A stretch of 64,000 nucleotides of DNA from Salinihabitans flavidus (GTDB taxonomy: Bacteria; Pseudomonadota; Alphaproteobacteria; Rhodobacterales; Rhodobacteraceae), in the NCBI RefSeq assembly GCF_900110425.1, contig NZ_FODS01000011.1, forward strand, positions 1 to 64,000, read 5' to 3'. The position numbers and the translations under genes were made by a program. The first letter of the stretch is position 1. Every line of letters starts with the position of its first letter. This document shows positions 17,149-25,679 of this stretch, in pieces. The notes below the pieces were generated by a model. The model saw only the letters and a list, made by a program, of their open reading frames with translations, was not told where the DNA came from and ran no database searches.

Positions 17149-17229
17149 AACTCTCGGAGGTTCCCTGCCCTCTACAACTCTGCTCTGCCGAATTCAAGAG
17201 GCCGGGGCAATTTTACGTCATTCGGCCGC

Positions 17230-17427
17230 TCAGCCGAAAAACGCCAGAACCCCCTGCAATCCGCCGCGAATGAGCAGATCGACCAGCGCGAAGAACACCG
17301 CCGTCAGCGCCGCCATGATGAACACCATCACAGTGGTCAGCAACACCTCGCGCCGCGTCGGCCATACGACCTTGGCGACTTCCGCGCGCACCTGCTGGAT
17401 GAAGGTAAAGGGATTGGTTTTGGCCAT
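17230..17427 (-). CDS. secE: Preprotein translocase subunit SecE
   Basis: SecE (65 residues, the short single-span form) is an essential part of the SecYEG channel in the inner membrane. The amphipathic FIQQVRAEVAKVVWPTRREV segment with the conserved VxWPxR motif precedes one membrane helix (about residues 28-50). An inverted repeat TTCGGC/GCCGAA covers its stop codon. It is the first gene of the secE-nusG-rpl-rpo cluster. Confidence 0.97.
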   Translation of the reverse strand: MAKTNPFTFIQQVRAEVAKVVWPTRREVLLTTVMVFIMAALTAVFFALVDLLIRGGLQGVLAFFG

Positions 17428-17457
17428 GATGCAACTTCTTCGACTGGGTCAGGGGGC

Positions 17458-17486
17458 CACATACGCGGCCCCGGAGCCGAATTCAA
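17458..17486 (-). promoter_or_regulatory. Predicted sigma-70 promoter of secE
   Basis: On the minus strand a -35 TTGAAT (17486-17481) and a -10 TATGTG (17463-17458) are separated by 17 bp, placed 31 bp before the secE start. It is a good but not perfect match to the housekeeping consensus. Confidence 0.5.
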
Positions 17487-17520
17487 GGGCGGGATTGCAC
17501 CCACCCGCATGTCGACACGA

Positions 17521-17928
17521 TCAGGCCGACCGGACACCCGGCCCGATCAGCAGCCACCGCAACACACACACGGCACCGCCCGCAAGCCGTTCCGGCCCGA
17601 TCAGCACCGCAAACGCCATCATCAAGACCGCCGCCTGCGGCAACATCAAGACAAAGGGCCACAGATGCGCCGCGCCAAGATATGTCAGGCCGGCAATCAC
17701 GATCCATCTCTGACTCTGCCGCACACGCCGACGCCATTCGACCTCGGTTATCCCGTGAAGATCGGGCGCATTGCGCCGCATGGCGCGTGCGACCCGGCTT
17801 TCCTGCTCCTTGCGGTGCTGCCGCTCCGCTGCGCGCAATCGGCGCCGTGTCTCCGCCGAGATCCGCACGATCTCGCCGTGCAGTTCCGGGTCCGCGTCCC
17901 GCGCCCACTTTGCCTCCATGTCCCGCAT
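17521..17928 (-). CDS. Uncharacterised membrane protein
   Basis: A 135-residue protein I do not recognise. The first 65 residues are highly charged (ISAETRRRLRAAERQHRKEQ and similar) and probably helical. They are followed by one long or two short hydrophobic stretches (about residues 74-128). The start MRDMEAKWARDADPEL could also be the second methionine. It sits upstream of secE in the place where some genomes carry tuf or tRNA-Trp. Codon use looks like that of its neighbours, so it is likely real. Confidence 0.6.
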   Translation of the reverse strand: MRDMEAKWARDADPELHGEIVRISAETRRRLRAAERQHRKEQESRVARAMRRNAPDLHGITEVEWRRRVRQSQRWIVIAGLTYLGAAHLWPFVLMLPQAAVLMMAFAVLIGPERLAGGAVCVLRWLLIGPGVRSA

Positions 17929-18071
17929 GGTATCACCCTTTTACGCTACCGCCCCCGGTGGGGTCGATCACTCACCAACAAAGGCAGGGACTTACCCCAC
18001 CGAATTGGTACAATCAGGGCCACAAACGGGCGATTTCGTGCTCAGGGGTTCGATATGCGGCCAGATTGTGG

Positions 18072-18719
18072 CTACCGCCGCCGGCGCCCGCCGCCGAACC
18101 AGCGTGCGATGCGTCCGCGCTTTTCGGCAAGCGAATCCCCCGCCGAGTCGAAACTGTCGCCCATGTCCTCCAGCATCGGATCGATCCGCGCCGCGCGGAA
18201 CCGCCGCCAGCGCACCCAGATCGCCCAGAAAATGGCCGCAAGCAACGTCAGAACGATGATCTTGAAATACGGCACGATGGTCACATCCGGCCCCTCGACC
18301 TCCCACACGCTCACCGCGTTGGGATAGATCGACAGGAACTCGTTGCGCCAGCCGTAATGCCGAATCACCACCCATTGCGGCGACTCCTTGACGGATTTCA
18401 GGTCCGCCGCCTCGGCCTGAAGGTTGGAGGTGTCGAACTTGAAATACGGTGGCCAGCCCCAGCCGGTGTCCTCGTTGCGATAGATCACCGGATCGCCGTC
18501 CTCGCGCACGGTCTGCATGAAGAACACGTCGCGATTGACCTGCCCTTCGGCGTTTCCGCTTCCCGGCGAGGTCCAGAAGATCGAGTTCTCCCCGAAATCC
18601 ACCCGCGTTTCATAGGTGTCGATGATCCGCACCACGTCATGCTGCGGCAGCGTATAATGCAGGAATGCCGCCACCAGCAGCCAGAACAGCCCGATAAAGC
18701 CCCATTTGAAATAGACCAT
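18072..18719 (-). CDS. DUF1523-family membrane protein
   Basis: A 215-residue protein resembling the DUF1523 family of Rhodobacterales and relatives, function unknown. It has an N-terminal membrane helix (VYFKWGFIGLFWLLVAAF), a roughly 130-residue soluble part with HDVVRIIDTYETRVD and FFMQTVREDGDP, and a second helix near residues 162-182 followed by a strongly basic tail ending RRRR. The ATG at 18719 follows a GAGGGGG ribosome-binding site; a TTG 15 bases upstream is less likely. It begins 11 bp after the stop of the small membrane-protein gene, so the two form an operon. Confidence 0.78.
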   Translation of the reverse strand: MVYFKWGFIGLFWLLVAAFLHYTLPQHDVVRIIDTYETRVDFGENSIFWTSPGSGNAEGQVNRDVFFMQTVREDGDPVIYRNEDTGWGWPPYFKFDTSNLQAEAADLKSVKESPQWVVIRHYGWRNEFLSIYPNAVSVWEVEGPDVTIVPYFKIIVLTLLAAIFWAIWVRWRRFRAARIDPMLEDMGDSFDSAGDSLAEKRGRIARWFGGGRRRR

Positions 18720-18730
18720 GAACGGCCCCC

Positions 18731-18997
18731 TCAATAAAAATTCGTCAGATAGATAATCGTGACCACCACCAGAACCGGCACCACATACACCCCGAGGATC
18801 AGCTTGCGCCGGATCGAATTGTCGTATCTCTCAAGTCCCCGCCGGATGAACGCCTCGCGGTCCGCCGTGGGCCGGCGTGCGTCCCACCGCTCTTGCAGCT
18901 TACGCCGCCGCACGCGCCGCGACCAGACCGACAGCCCGACGTAAATAATCGTCAGAACGACAAATCCAACACCCACCAGCCGGATCAGAGCAATCAT
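18731..18997 (-). CDS. Small two-span membrane protein, unknown
   Basis: An 88-residue protein with two membrane helices (residues 3-24 and 68-86) joined by a basic cytoplasmic-like segment (SRRVRRRKLQERWDARRP). The ATG at 18997 with a GGCGGTGGG site is chosen; an open frame runs further upstream but the added part is low-complexity and not protein-like. It is the upstream partner of the DUF1523 gene. I do not recognise a function. Confidence 0.68.
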   Translation of the reverse strand: MIALIRLVGVGFVVLTIIYVGLSVWSRRVRRRKLQERWDARRPTADREAFIRRGLERYDNSIRRKLILGVYVVPVLVVVTIIYLTNFY

Positions 18998-19172
18998 CCC
19001 ACCGCCTTTCGAACAGATCCGGGGCCACCGCCCCGCGCCACAGTCGCACGCCCGGCGGGCGCAGAAAACCCGGCATATGACAAGGCATATCGCCCCCGCC
19101 CGCCCGACGCCATCTTGCCCCGGTGCCCCGCGCTTGCCATATGGGGGCAGACCCCAGCGAACGGAGCCCCGC

Positions 19173-19940
19173 ATGCGCGCGCGTATCGCCGCCTTCATCG
19201 ACCATCCGGCCACCCAGAGGTTCATTTTCGGCGTGATCCTGTTCAACGCGGTGATCCTCGGGCTGGAAACATCGCAGCCCGTGATGGATGCCGCCGGACC
19301 GCTCATCACCTTGCTGGATCAGGCCTGCCTGTCGATCTTCGTGATCGAGCTTGCGTCGAAATTCTACGCCCGCGGGCTGCGCTTCTTCGCCAGCGGCTGG
19401 AACCTTTTCGACACGGTGATCGTCGGCGCCTCGCTCGTGCCGGGGGGCACCGGGCTTTCGGTGCTGCGCGCGCTTCGGGTGCTGCGGGTGCTGCGGGTGA
19501 TCTCCGTCGCGCCGCGCCTGCGCCGGGTGGTCGAGGGGTTTCTGACCGCCCTGCCCAGCATGGGATCGGTCTTTTTGCTGATGGGGCTGATCTTCTATAT
19601 CGGCGCGGTGATGTCGACCAAGCTGTTCGGGGAAGACTTCCCGCAATGGTTCGGCCATCTGGGGCGGTCCGCCTACACGCTGTTCCAGATCATGACGCTG
19701 GAAAGCTGGTCGATGGGCATCGTCCGCCCCGTGCTGGAGATTTATCCCGCCGCATGGGCCTTCTTCGTGCCCTTCATCCTTCTGACCACCTTTGCCGTGG
19801 TGAACCTTCTTGTGGGCCTGATCGTGAATTCGATGCAGGACGCCCACCACGCGGAGGATGTGGCGCGCACCGACACCTACCGCGACGAGGTGCTCACCCG
19901 GCTCGAAGCGATCGAACAGCGCCTGAAAGAGCGCGAGTGA
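19173..19940 (+). CDS. Bacterial voltage-gated sodium channel (NaChBac/NavAb type)
   Basis: A 255-residue six-helix subunit that would assemble as a homotetramer. S1 to S3 span residues 15-90. S4 is very clear: arginines at 99, 102, 105 and 108 in the repeat LRALRVLRVLRV. The pore loop carries TLESWSM at 175-181, identical to the NavAb selectivity filter. S6 ends in NLLVGLIVNSM and a charged C-terminal coiled coil follows (229-255). Start at 19173 is chosen because it gives the family N-terminus MRARIAAFIDHPATQRFIFG; an upstream ATG would add 32 low-complexity residues. Related channels are known from roseobacters. Confidence 0.95.
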   Translation: MRARIAAFIDHPATQRFIFGVILFNAVILGLETSQPVMDAAGPLITLLDQACLSIFVIELASKFYARGLRFFASGWNLFDTVIVGASLVPGGTGLSVLRALRVLRVLRVISVAPRLRRVVEGFLTALPSMGSVFLLMGLIFYIGAVMSTKLFGEDFPQWFGHLGRSAYTLFQIMTLESWSMGIVRPVLEIYPAAWAFFVPFILLTTFAVVNLLVGLIVNSMQDAHHAEDVARTDTYRDEVLTRLEAIEQRLKERE

Positions 19941-20028
19941 CGAGCGCGGCGGCGCCGCAAGCCCCCTTGCGCCCGCCCGGCGCCGCTGCTTGAGTGCGCG
20001 GAAAATCCCCAGCCAAAGGACTCCGCCC

Positions 20029-20973
20029 ATGAAAACCGGCCCGCGCAACCTGATCACCGATGTCGCCGGGCTGCGCGTCGGCAACGCCCGCGACGACCGG
20101 ATCAGAAGCGGGACGACCGTGCTGACCGCCGATGCGCCCTTCACCTGCGGGGTAAGCATCATGGGCGGCGCCCCCGGCACGCGCGAGACAGAGCTTCTGG
20201 CCCCCGACAAGACGGTGCAGCAGGTCGACGCGCTGGTGCTTTCGGGCGGGTCGGCCTTCGGTCTGGATGCCGCCTCCGGCGTGATGGAGGCGATGCGCGC
20301 GCAGGGGCGCGGATATACCGTCGGCGGGCAATGCGTGCCCATCGTGCCCACTGCGATTCTCTTCGATCTGCTCAACGGCGGCGACAAGGACTGGTCCGCC
20401 AACCCCTATCCCGCGCTGGGGGCGGCGGCGCTGGCCGGCGCGGCGGCGGATTTTTCTCTGGGGGCCGAGGGCGCGGGCACCGGCGCGCTTCTGGCCTGCG
20501 AAAAGGGCGGGCTGGGCTCGGCCTCCGTCGTGCTGCCAAACGGCGTGACGGTGGGCGCGCTGGTGGCGGTCAACGCGCTTGGCAACGCCACCGTGGACGG
20601 GCGGCATTTCTGGGCCGCCCCGTGGGAGATCGGCGCCGAGTTCGGCGGCCACGGCCCCGCGCCCGCCTATCCGACCGGATTTCCGCCAACCAAGCATTCG
20701 CTGCGCAACGCGGCCACCACGATCGCCATCGTCGCCACCGACGCCGCGCTCGATCAGGCGCAGTGCACGCGCATGGCCACTGCCGCGCATGACGGCATGG
20801 CCCGCGCGCTGGTGCCCTCGCACACCCCGCTCGACGGCGATCTCGTGTTTGCCGCCGCCACCGGCGCGGAGACCCTGACCGATCCTTCGGACGACACGCT
20901 CATGATCGGCCACGCGGCGGCGACCTGCCTCGCCCGCGCCATCGCCCGCGGCGTTCACCACGCGCAGGCGTGA
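20029..20973 (+). CDS. P1-family (DmpA/NylC-like) N-terminal-nucleophile peptidase
   Basis: A 314-residue enzyme of the P1/S58 family, whose members cleave themselves to expose an N-terminal Ser or Thr and then hydrolyse amides or peptides. Family segments seen are ITDVAGLRVGNA, VLSGGSAFGLDAASGVMEAM and GALVAVNALGNA. Near residue 231 the segment AATTIAIVATDAALDQAQ aligns with the NylC-type cleavage region, where Asn normally precedes the catalytic Thr; here the corresponding residue seems to be Ala, an alignment from memory. ATG 20029 has an AAGGA site 10 bases upstream. Confidence 0.85.
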   Translation: MKTGPRNLITDVAGLRVGNARDDRIRSGTTVLTADAPFTCGVSIMGGAPGTRETELLAPDKTVQQVDALVLSGGSAFGLDAASGVMEAMRAQGRGYTVGGQCVPIVPTAILFDLLNGGDKDWSANPYPALGAAALAGAAADFSLGAEGAGTGALLACEKGGLGSASVVLPNGVTVGALVAVNALGNATVDGRHFWAAPWEIGAEFGGHGPAPAYPTGFPPTKHSLRNAATTIAIVATDAALDQAQCTRMATAAHDGMARALVPSHTPLDGDLVFAAATGAETLTDPSDDTLMIGHAAATCLARAIARGVHHAQA

Positions 20974-21038
20974 GGCGCACTACTCCCGAAGAGGTTTTCC
21001 ATTGCCCCGCGCGGGAACAAGGCCGAAGGCCGCCGCGC

Positions 21039-21067
21039 ATCGCCGGGCCGCCCCCCGGCCCGGCGAT
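21039..21067. terminator. Perfect 11-bp hairpin between convergent genes
   Basis: ATCGCCGGGCC and GGCCCGGCGAT form an 11-bp perfect stem with a 7-nt C-rich loop. It lies between the convergent peptidase and cytochrome genes and could stop transcription from both sides, although neither side has a T-tract. Confidence 0.6.
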
Positions 21068-21122
21068 CTGGCTCCTGTTCGTGCAAAGGCATTGAACTCG
21101 TCCGAGACGCAATTGTTTGTGG

Positions 21123-21467
21123 CTATGGGCGGGGAAAATGCGGCCGGTCGGTATTGTAGTGCTCGGACAAGTAATCGAGGATGATCTCACGATCCTCATC
21201 CGGGATTGGTTGCATCCCCTGTTCCTCAACCATCCATTTCAGAAGCTTGTCCCAGCCCTCTCGGGTCTGACCTTGCTGCGCCACGATCATCTCGGAATGG
21301 CAGGCCACGCAGTAGTTGTAAGTCACCTCGGCACCTTCTGCCGGATAGAGCGCGCCGACATCCCCCACATCGGCTGTCGTGCCGTCATGCCCGTCATCCG
21401 CTGCGGTGACGGCCATCGGAAAGGCGGCGGCCAGAGCCGCCGTCCAAAGTTTTTCTTTCCATCCCAT
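21123..21467 (-). CDS. sorB: Sulfite dehydrogenase cytochrome c subunit (SorB-like)
   Basis: A 114-residue periplasmic c-type cytochrome. A Sec signal peptide (about residues 1-22, ending VTAAD) precedes one haem site C53-V-A-C56-H57; a methionine in the EEQGMQPIP segment is a likely axial ligand. It starts 5 bp after the stop of the molybdopterin subunit gene, which makes it the electron acceptor of that enzyme, passing electrons on towards cytochrome oxidase. The ATG at 21467 is the only start that gives a signal peptide at the N-terminus. Confidence 0.86.
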   Translation of the reverse strand: MGWKEKLWTAALAAAFPMAVTAADDGHDGTTADVGDVGALYPAEGAEVTYNYCVACHSEMIVAQQGQTREGWDKLLKWMVEEQGMQPIPDEDREIILDYLSEHYNTDRPHFPRP

Positions 21468-21472
21468 GTCGA

Positions 21473-22708
21473 TCAGGCAGCCTCCGCCTGCACGGCGACT
21501 TTGTGGAAGGAATTGTTGAGATACCCTTTCGGATTCCACTTGATCGCGAAGGGCTGCATCACGCCTTCACTGTCGGTCGCGCGCGCCCAGATCTCGTAAT
21601 AGCCGGACTGGGGAACGGTGACGGTGGTCCGCCAGTTCTGCCACGCCCCGTCATTGACCGGGTCATCGAGGTCGGCTTCCTGCCAGCTCTCGCCATGGTC
21701 AGACGAGACCTCCATTTTCTGCACGGTGCGGTCGCCCGCCCATGCGTGACCGCGCACCTCGAACTCTGATCCGACGTCTGCCCCGTCTTGCGGATGCGTA
21801 ATCAGCGACTTGACCGGCATCGCATGGATGGTTTCGAAATCTTCAAGCGGGACGTCCGTTCCCGGCGCGACGGGGTAGCTTGGCACGCTATAGGACGGCG
21901 CGGCCATCTTGGTCCCGTCATGCTTCTGATCCCGCAGTTCGATCCGCGTCAGCCACTTCTGCGAGCAGGAGCCCGGCCAGCCGGGAACGACCAGTCGCAA
22001 AGGCGCTCCATTCAGCGGATGCAATGGCTCGCCGTTCATCTCGAATGCGATGAGCACGTTATCGGTCATCGCCTTGTCGATCGGCACCCCGCGCGACAGC
22101 GGCGATCGCTCCGGGTCGCCCGAAAGATGCCCGTCGGCGCCATAGTGGCCGGTATAGACCACGCTTTCGTGAACGCCTGCGGCCTCAAGCACGTCGCGCA
22201 GGCGCACACCGGTCCATTCCGAGCAGGCGATCGCGCCATAGGTCCACTGGTTGCCGGAAGCCGGGGGGTCGAACATGGCACGCCCGTTGCCGCCACACTC
22301 CAGAGCCAGCGCCATTGTCACGACCTCGAACTGGTCACGAAGATCGTCGATGCTCAACTCCATCGGCTGATCTACAAGCCCGTCCACTGTCAGCATCCAG
22401 CCTTCCGCAGACGTATCGTCCGGCACGACGCCGTTGTTGCGAACGAAGTGTCGATCAATGGGCGTGATCGCGTCGTCCAGAAGGTGCGCAGGCGTTTGCG
22501 CGTTCACAGGCCTGTCGTTCAGAAGATCCAGCCCGTCCTTGCCTTCGAGTGCTCCACCCTGCGCCAGGGCACGTGTCGACGTCATCTGTAGCGAGGCGCC
22601 AAGGCCCAGAATGCCGCTAGCGAGTCCCAGTCCGGTGACTCCAAGAAAGCTGCGGCGTTTCATGCTTTGCGGCAGGTCTTCGGGGGTATCAATTCCATCC
22701 TTTGCCAT
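21473..22708 (-). CDS. sorA: Sulfite dehydrogenase molybdopterin subunit (SorA/SoxC-like)
   Basis: A 411-residue periplasmic enzyme of the sulfite oxidase family that oxidises sulfite to sulfate. It carries a Tat signal (KRRSFLG at 17-23 and a hydrophobic stretch to about residue 50), the oxidoreductase molybdopterin domain with the molybdenum cysteine in ALALECGGNGRAMF (Cys138), then a C-terminal Mo-co dimerisation domain with SSDHGESWQEADL. The ATG at 22708 follows GGAGGAG. SorA and SoxC are close relatives; the cytochrome partner next door and the lack of other sox genes favour a SorAB-type enzyme. Confidence 0.88.
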   Translation of the reverse strand: MAKDGIDTPEDLPQSMKRRSFLGVTGLGLASGILGLGASLQMTSTRALAQGGALEGKDGLDLLNDRPVNAQTPAHLLDDAITPIDRHFVRNNGVVPDDTSAEGWMLTVDGLVDQPMELSIDDLRDQFEVVTMALALECGGNGRAMFDPPASGNQWTYGAIACSEWTGVRLRDVLEAAGVHESVVYTGHYGADGHLSGDPERSPLSRGVPIDKAMTDNVLIAFEMNGEPLHPLNGAPLRLVVPGWPGSCSQKWLTRIELRDQKHDGTKMAAPSYSVPSYPVAPGTDVPLEDFETIHAMPVKSLITHPQDGADVGSEFEVRGHAWAGDRTVQKMEVSSDHGESWQEADLDDPVNDGAWQNWRTTVTVPQSGYYEIWARATDSEGVMQPFAIKWNPKGYLNNSFHKVAVQAEAA

Positions 22709-23096
22709 CTCTTGTTTCTCCTCCAATTATTCAAAAAAGCTGGTGGAAAACGCTGGCGTTGCCGGATCGTTTCGGAACGCGATCCGCCGTGCGTCTTGCA
22801 GCGGTCCGCTCAAGCCGATCAGCTTCACGCTATTGACCTTCCTCGTCGTATCTTTCCGGCCTGAAAAGCACGTCGCGGACTGCTGCGGCGAGGGCCTGAC
22901 CAGAGCTTTCGCGGTCATTGCCTCACAATCTCGAGGGCGGTTACCCTGTCGCTCGGAACTGGCCACACAAAGGCTCGCTGCGCTTCGAGGCCACTGGCCG
23001 AGGCGCCGATGCCCAAGATGATATGTATTGAGGCTACACATCAAGGGAACGGTAGCAACCTCGGGACTTCAGGTCAAATATGGGCAGGGTGAGACC
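22709..23096. other. Gene-poor interval upstream of sorA
   Basis: Between sorA and the repeat element there is no reading frame that I can support. A 105-codon open frame on the minus strand (22727-23044) has no recognisable motif or ribosome-binding site and a composition unlike its neighbours. The interval presumably carries the sorA promoter, but I found no convincing -35/-10 pair. Confidence 0.5.
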
Positions 23097-23226
23097 GGAC
23101 GCCGCGTTAATCCCGCCCTCCGCCATCACCGGCACCGACGCGATACCGACAGAATACCGACAGAATACCGACGTTTTACCGCATGGCATTTTTCAGCAAA
23201 TTCAAGGCGTTAACCCCGATTCGGCA
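23094..23226. repeat. 11-bp-phased ACCGAC repeat element, copy 1
   Basis: Hexamers ACCGAC start at 23134, 23145, 23156 and 23167, and a variant ACCGCA at 23178, each exactly 11 bp apart. A half-site ACCGGAC starts at 23094, 40 bp before the first unit, followed by GCCGCGTTAAT. To the right come a T-run, then GGCGTTAACCCCGATTCGG (23207-23225). The right end supplies the last four codons and stop of the hydrolase gene on the minus strand. Copies 2 and 3 have the same layout. Confidence 0.85.
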
Positions 23227-23998
23227 AAACTTCCCGCATCAACGGGCTGCCGGGCTCCGCCAGCGCCTCCACCACGCTGAAATGATGCTGCCCCGGCACC
23301 TCCACCAGACCGCAGCGCCACGCGTCCGCCAGCCAGCGCGCCTGATCGAGGAACGCGGGCCTCTCGTCGCCGCCGACCCATGCCGTGACCGGCACATGCG
23401 GCAGTTTCTCTTGCAAGACAGGGCTTTCCGCCTCCGCCTCCGCCGCGTCGAGCCCCAGGGTCTCGTTCATCGTGGTTTTCAGAAGCGGCCGCAGATCGGC
23501 CACCGGCGAGATCGGCACCACCTTGCACAGCCGCGCGGCCACCGCCTCGGGCAGCATGCCGGGCACGCACATCCGCGCCACGAGATGCCCGCCCGCCGAA
23601 TGCCCGCACAGCGCGACAGGCCCGGCCACCTCGCCCGCTGCAAAGCTCACGGCGCGCGTAACCTCCTGAGTGATCTGGGAAATCCTTGCCTCCGGCGCAA
23701 GCGTGTAGGTCGGCACCGCCACCGCCCATCCGCGCGCGATCGCCCCGCCGGCCAGATGCGACCAGTAGGAGCCATCGAACGCCTTCCAATAGCCCCCGTG
23801 GACAAAGACCATCAGCCCCTCCGGCTCGCCATCGGGCAGGAAAATATCGACCACCTCGCGCGCCCCGGAGCCATAGCGAAGCCCAAGCCGCCCGCCGTGC
23901 GCCGCCCGGAACTCCGCCGCCCGTGAGGCCCATTTTTCCGGGTATTCCGCCGCTCCGGGAATATAGGCGCCGTTCTCGTAGGCGTCGTCGAGTTCCAT
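23210..23998 (-). CDS. Alpha/beta hydrolase, arylformamidase-like
   Basis: A 262-residue cytoplasmic hydrolase. The oxyanion-hole motif HGGYW and nucleophile elbow GHSAGG are those of the kynurenine formamidase/carboxylesterase group; the Asp probably lies in VGGDERPAFLDQ and the His in GQHHFSVVEA. Substrate not certain: N-formylkynurenine or another small ester/amide. ATG 23998 has an AAGGGGG site at the right distance and is preferred to the ATG at 24028. The last four codons and the stop lie inside the right end of the dispersed repeat. It is divergent from gabD. Confidence 0.8.
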   Translation of the reverse strand: MELDDAYENGAYIPGAAEYPEKWASRAAEFRAAHGGRLGLRYGSGAREVVDIFLPDGEPEGLMVFVHGGYWKAFDGSYWSHLAGGAIARGWAVAVPTYTLAPEARISQITQEVTRAVSFAAGEVAGPVALCGHSAGGHLVARMCVPGMLPEAVAARLCKVVPISPVADLRPLLKTTMNETLGLDAAEAEAESPVLQEKLPHVPVTAWVGGDERPAFLDQARWLADAWRCGLVEVPGQHHFSVVEALAEPGSPLMREVLPNRG

Positions 23999-24117
23999 GT
24001 CTGCCCCCTTGATTTTCGTCGGATTCATAATTGATCATATTCTGGACTTCCGGTCCGATCTGGACGACATTAGCGCCAAATATTCCCCATGCACGCGTGA
24101 AATTCCCGGAGGCCCGA

Positions 24118-25590
24118 ATGCTCGACACAGTGACCGATCTCAAATCCCACCTCAAGGACCCGACCCTGCTTGAAACCCGCGCCTATATCGGCGGCGAATG
24201 GATCACCGGAGAGGCCACCTTCGACGTGACCAACCCCGCCCGCGGCGACGTGATCGCACAGGTGACCGATTGTTCGCGCGCGCAGGTCTCCGGCGCCATC
24301 GCACAGGCCCAGACCGCACAGAAGGAGTGGGCGAAATGGACCGGCAAGGAGCGTGCCGCCGTCCTGCGCCGCTGGTTCGACCTGATGATGGAGAATCAGC
24401 AGGATCTCGCCGTGATCCTGACCGCCGAGATGGGCAAGCCGGTGACCGAAGCGGCGGGTGAAATCGCCTATGGCGCCTCGTTCATCGAGTTTTTCGCCGA
24501 AGAGGCGAAGCGCATCTACGGCGAGACGATCCCCGGCCACCAGCGTGACAAGCGCATCACCGTGATCAAGCAGCCCATCGGCGTCGCCGCCTCCATCACG
24601 CCGTGGAACTTTCCCAACGCGATGATCACCCGCAAGGCCGGCCCGGCGCTCGCCGCCGGATGCAGCTTCGTCGCCCGCCCCGCCGCCGAGACACCGCTTT
24701 CGGCCATCGTGCTGGGCGTTCTGGCCGATCGTGCGGGCATCCCGGCGGGCGTGTTCAACGTCGTGCCCTCCTCCCGCGCCTCCGACATCGGCAAGGAATT
24801 CTGCGAGAACCCGGCCGTGCGCAAGCTCACCTTCACCGGCTCCACCGAGGTCGGGCGCATCCTGCTGCGGCAGGCCGCCGACAGCGTGATGAAATGCTCG
24901 ATGGAGCTGGGCGGCAACGCCCCCTTCATCGTGTTCGACGACGCCGATCTCGACGCGGCGGTCGAGGGCGCGATCATGTGCAAGTTCCGCAACAACGGGC
25001 AGACCTGCGTCTGCGCCAACCGCATCTACGTGCAGGCCGGCGTCTACGACGCATTCGCCGCGAAACTGAAGGACGCGGTGGCCAAGATGAAGATCGGCGA
25101 CGGGCTCTCGGGCGACACGCAGTTCGGCCCGCTGATCAACGCCGATGCCGTCGAAAAGGTCAAGGAACACATCGCGGACGCCACCGCCAAGGGGGCGCAG
25201 GTCATTCTTGGCGGCAACCCGTCGGAGCTTGGCGGCACCTTCTTCGAGCCGACCATCGTCACCGGCGCCACCCGCGACATGGAGTTCGCCACCGAGGAGA
25301 CTTTTGGCCCGCTCGCCCCGCTGTTCAAGTTCGAGGACGAGGACGAGGTGATCGCGCTGGCCAATGACACGATATTCGGGCTGGCCAGCTACTTCTACGC
25401 CCGCGATCTCAGCCGCGTCTACAAGGTCGCCGAGGAGCTTGAATACGGGATCGTCGGCATCAATACCGGCATCATCTCCACAGAGGTGGCCCCCTTCGGC
25501 GGGGTCAAGCAATCCGGCCTCGGCCGCGAAGGCAGCCACCACGGAATTGAGGATTACCTGGAGATGAAATATATCTGCATGTCGGTCTGA
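24118..25590 (+). CDS. gabD: NAD(P)-dependent succinate-semialdehyde dehydrogenase
   Basis: A 490-residue aldehyde dehydrogenase of the GabD type, which oxidises succinate semialdehyde (from GABA) to succinate. Motifs in order: ITPWNFPNAMITRK (cofactor), FTGSTEVGR, the general base in ELGGNAPFIVFDDADLD, the catalytic cysteine near residue 297 in NNGQTCVCANRIYV, and ETFGPLAPLFKF. The ATG at 24118 follows CCCGGAGG; upstream in-frame ATGs lack a site. No GABA transaminase gene is adjacent, so the physiological aldehyde could differ (for example glutarate semialdehyde). Confidence 0.92.
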   Translation: MLDTVTDLKSHLKDPTLLETRAYIGGEWITGEATFDVTNPARGDVIAQVTDCSRAQVSGAIAQAQTAQKEWAKWTGKERAAVLRRWFDLMMENQQDLAVILTAEMGKPVTEAAGEIAYGASFIEFFAEEAKRIYGETIPGHQRDKRITVIKQPIGVAASITPWNFPNAMITRKAGPALAAGCSFVARPAAETPLSAIVLGVLADRAGIPAGVFNVVPSSRASDIGKEFCENPAVRKLTFTGSTEVGRILLRQAADSVMKCSMELGGNAPFIVFDDADLDAAVEGAIMCKFRNNGQTCVCANRIYVQAGVYDAFAAKLKDAVAKMKIGDGLSGDTQFGPLINADAVEKVKEHIADATAKGAQVILGGNPSELGGTFFEPTIVTGATRDMEFATEETFGPLAPLFKFEDEDEVIALANDTIFGLASYFYARDLSRVYKVAEELEYGIVGINTGIISTEVAPFGGVKQSGLGREGSHHGIEDYLEMKYICMSV

Positions 25591-25620
25591 TCCGCGACAG
25601 GCCGCACATCCGATCAGCAA

Positions 25621-25650
25621 AACGCCCGGCAGGTTTCCCCGCCGGGCGTT
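25621..25650 (-). terminator. Terminator of the small heat-shock gene
   Basis: A 10-bp perfect stem (AACGCCCGGC and GCCGGGCGTT) with a 10-nt loop lies between convergent gabD and the hsp20 gene. On the minus strand it is followed by TT, extending the T-run to GTTTTGC, so it works best for the minus-strand gene but may serve both. Confidence 0.85.
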
Positions 25651-25679
25651 CGTCTGTCGTCAGATCGCCAAAGGCCGGA

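Noticed and set aside
22727-23044. A 105-codon minus-strand frame upstream of sorA
   Set aside because: No ribosome-binding site, no motif and low resemblance to coding composition. It may be a remnant but I cannot support a gene.
23134-23183. The ACCGAC units as a CRISPR array
   Set aside because: The 11-bp period is far too short for repeat plus spacer and there are no cas genes.
24070-25620. A 516-codon minus-strand frame
   Set aside because: Antisense to gabD, which has all catalytic motifs on the plus strand.
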